A stretch of 5,501 bases of DNA from an uncultured Bacilli bacterium (GTDB lineage Bacteria; Bacillota_I; Bacilli_A; RF39; UBA660): assembly GCA_947588795.1 (NCBI GenBank), contig CANPZJ010000053.1, forward strand, positions 1-5,501, in the 5' to 3' direction. Positions within the stretch are counted from its first letter, which is position 1; each line of letters begins with the position of its first letter. The notes under the pieces were generated by a model. The model did not search any database. It was not told the DNA's origin and saw only the letters and a program-made list of their open reading frames with translations. Both the position numbers and the translations under genes were made by a program. Of the stretch, positions 5,450 through 5,501 are shown piece after piece.

Positions 5450-5478
5450 GTAACAAAATATTTTATTTTTAAAATAAA

Positions 5479-5501
5479 AACCACGTCTAAAAGGCGTGGT
5501 T
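5479..5501. terminator. Intrinsic terminator after lexA, cut by the window edge
   Basis: AACCACG (5479-5485) pairs with CGTGGTT (5495-5501). The stem extends inwards by a T-G, a C-G and a T-A pair to an AAA loop, giving 10 pairs in all. The right-hand T run would lie beyond the window. An A-rich run just before the stem (5471-5480) becomes a U tract on the other strand, so the hairpin may also stop leftward transcription from a gene to the right. Confidence 0.8.

Noticed and set aside
5459..5476. All A-T inverted repeat between lexA and its terminator
   Set aside because: Seven A-T pairs with a TTTT loop would be unstable as a terminator, and such repeats are expected in DNA this AT-rich. 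The G-C-containing hairpin beside it is the real one.
1..5501. Mycoplasma-type code (TGA as Trp)
   Set aside because: Every Trp codon I checked is TGG and no gene contains an in-frame TGA. Absence of TGA stops in seven genes is compatible with simple AT bias towards TAA and TAG.

Overview
The window is strongly AT-rich and gene-dense, and it looks like the chromosome of a low-GC Firmicute (Bacilli or a Mollicute-like relative). The signs are Shine-Dalgarno sites of the GGAGG type, a Bacillus-style LexA, and the gene neighbourhood lexA / small divergent membrane gene / tkt / sirA, which mirrors the lexA-yneA...tkt-yneE(sirA) region of Bacillus subtilis and the lexA-sosA...tkt region of staphylococci. 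All Trp codons I checked in five of the genes are TGG. None of the seven genes ends in TGA, so nothing here demands the TGA=Trp code.

Right end (about 4540-5501): lexA reads rightwards and ends at a strong hairpin at the window edge. A previously hidden 46-codon gene reads leftwards from the same intergenic region. It encodes a single-pass membrane peptide with a short C-x3-C tail. Two identical 12-base palindromes (AAACATTTGTTT) lie in this region. One overlaps the -35 box of the lexA promoter and the other sits inside the spacer of the small gene's promoter. They are very likely the LexA operators, which makes the small gene an SOS gene. By position it is the counterpart of the SOS cell-division inhibitors YneA and SosA, although its sequence looks different.

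Centre (1403-4489): a leftward pair encodes an MGDG-synthase/UgtP-type glycolipid glycosyltransferase and a full-length transketolase homologue. The transketolase frame is intact, but essentially all known cofactor-binding and catalytic residues are replaced. The thiamine-diphosphate GDG motif, its partner Asn, five active-site His and the catalytic Glu are all gone. It reads as a maintained pseudoenzyme.

Left end (1-1403): a SirA-like inhibitor of replication initiation, a YgjP-type zinc metallopeptidase, and a 61-codon gene of unknown function with a perfect ribosome site follow on the same strand. A possible Spo0A box lies between tkt and sirA.

Taken together, the segment joins DNA-damage control (LexA and the small membrane peptide), envelope glycolipid synthesis (in B. 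subtilis, UgtP also restrains division) and replication restraint (SirA). The gene order is seen directly. The idea that it forms one cell-cycle brake module is inference.
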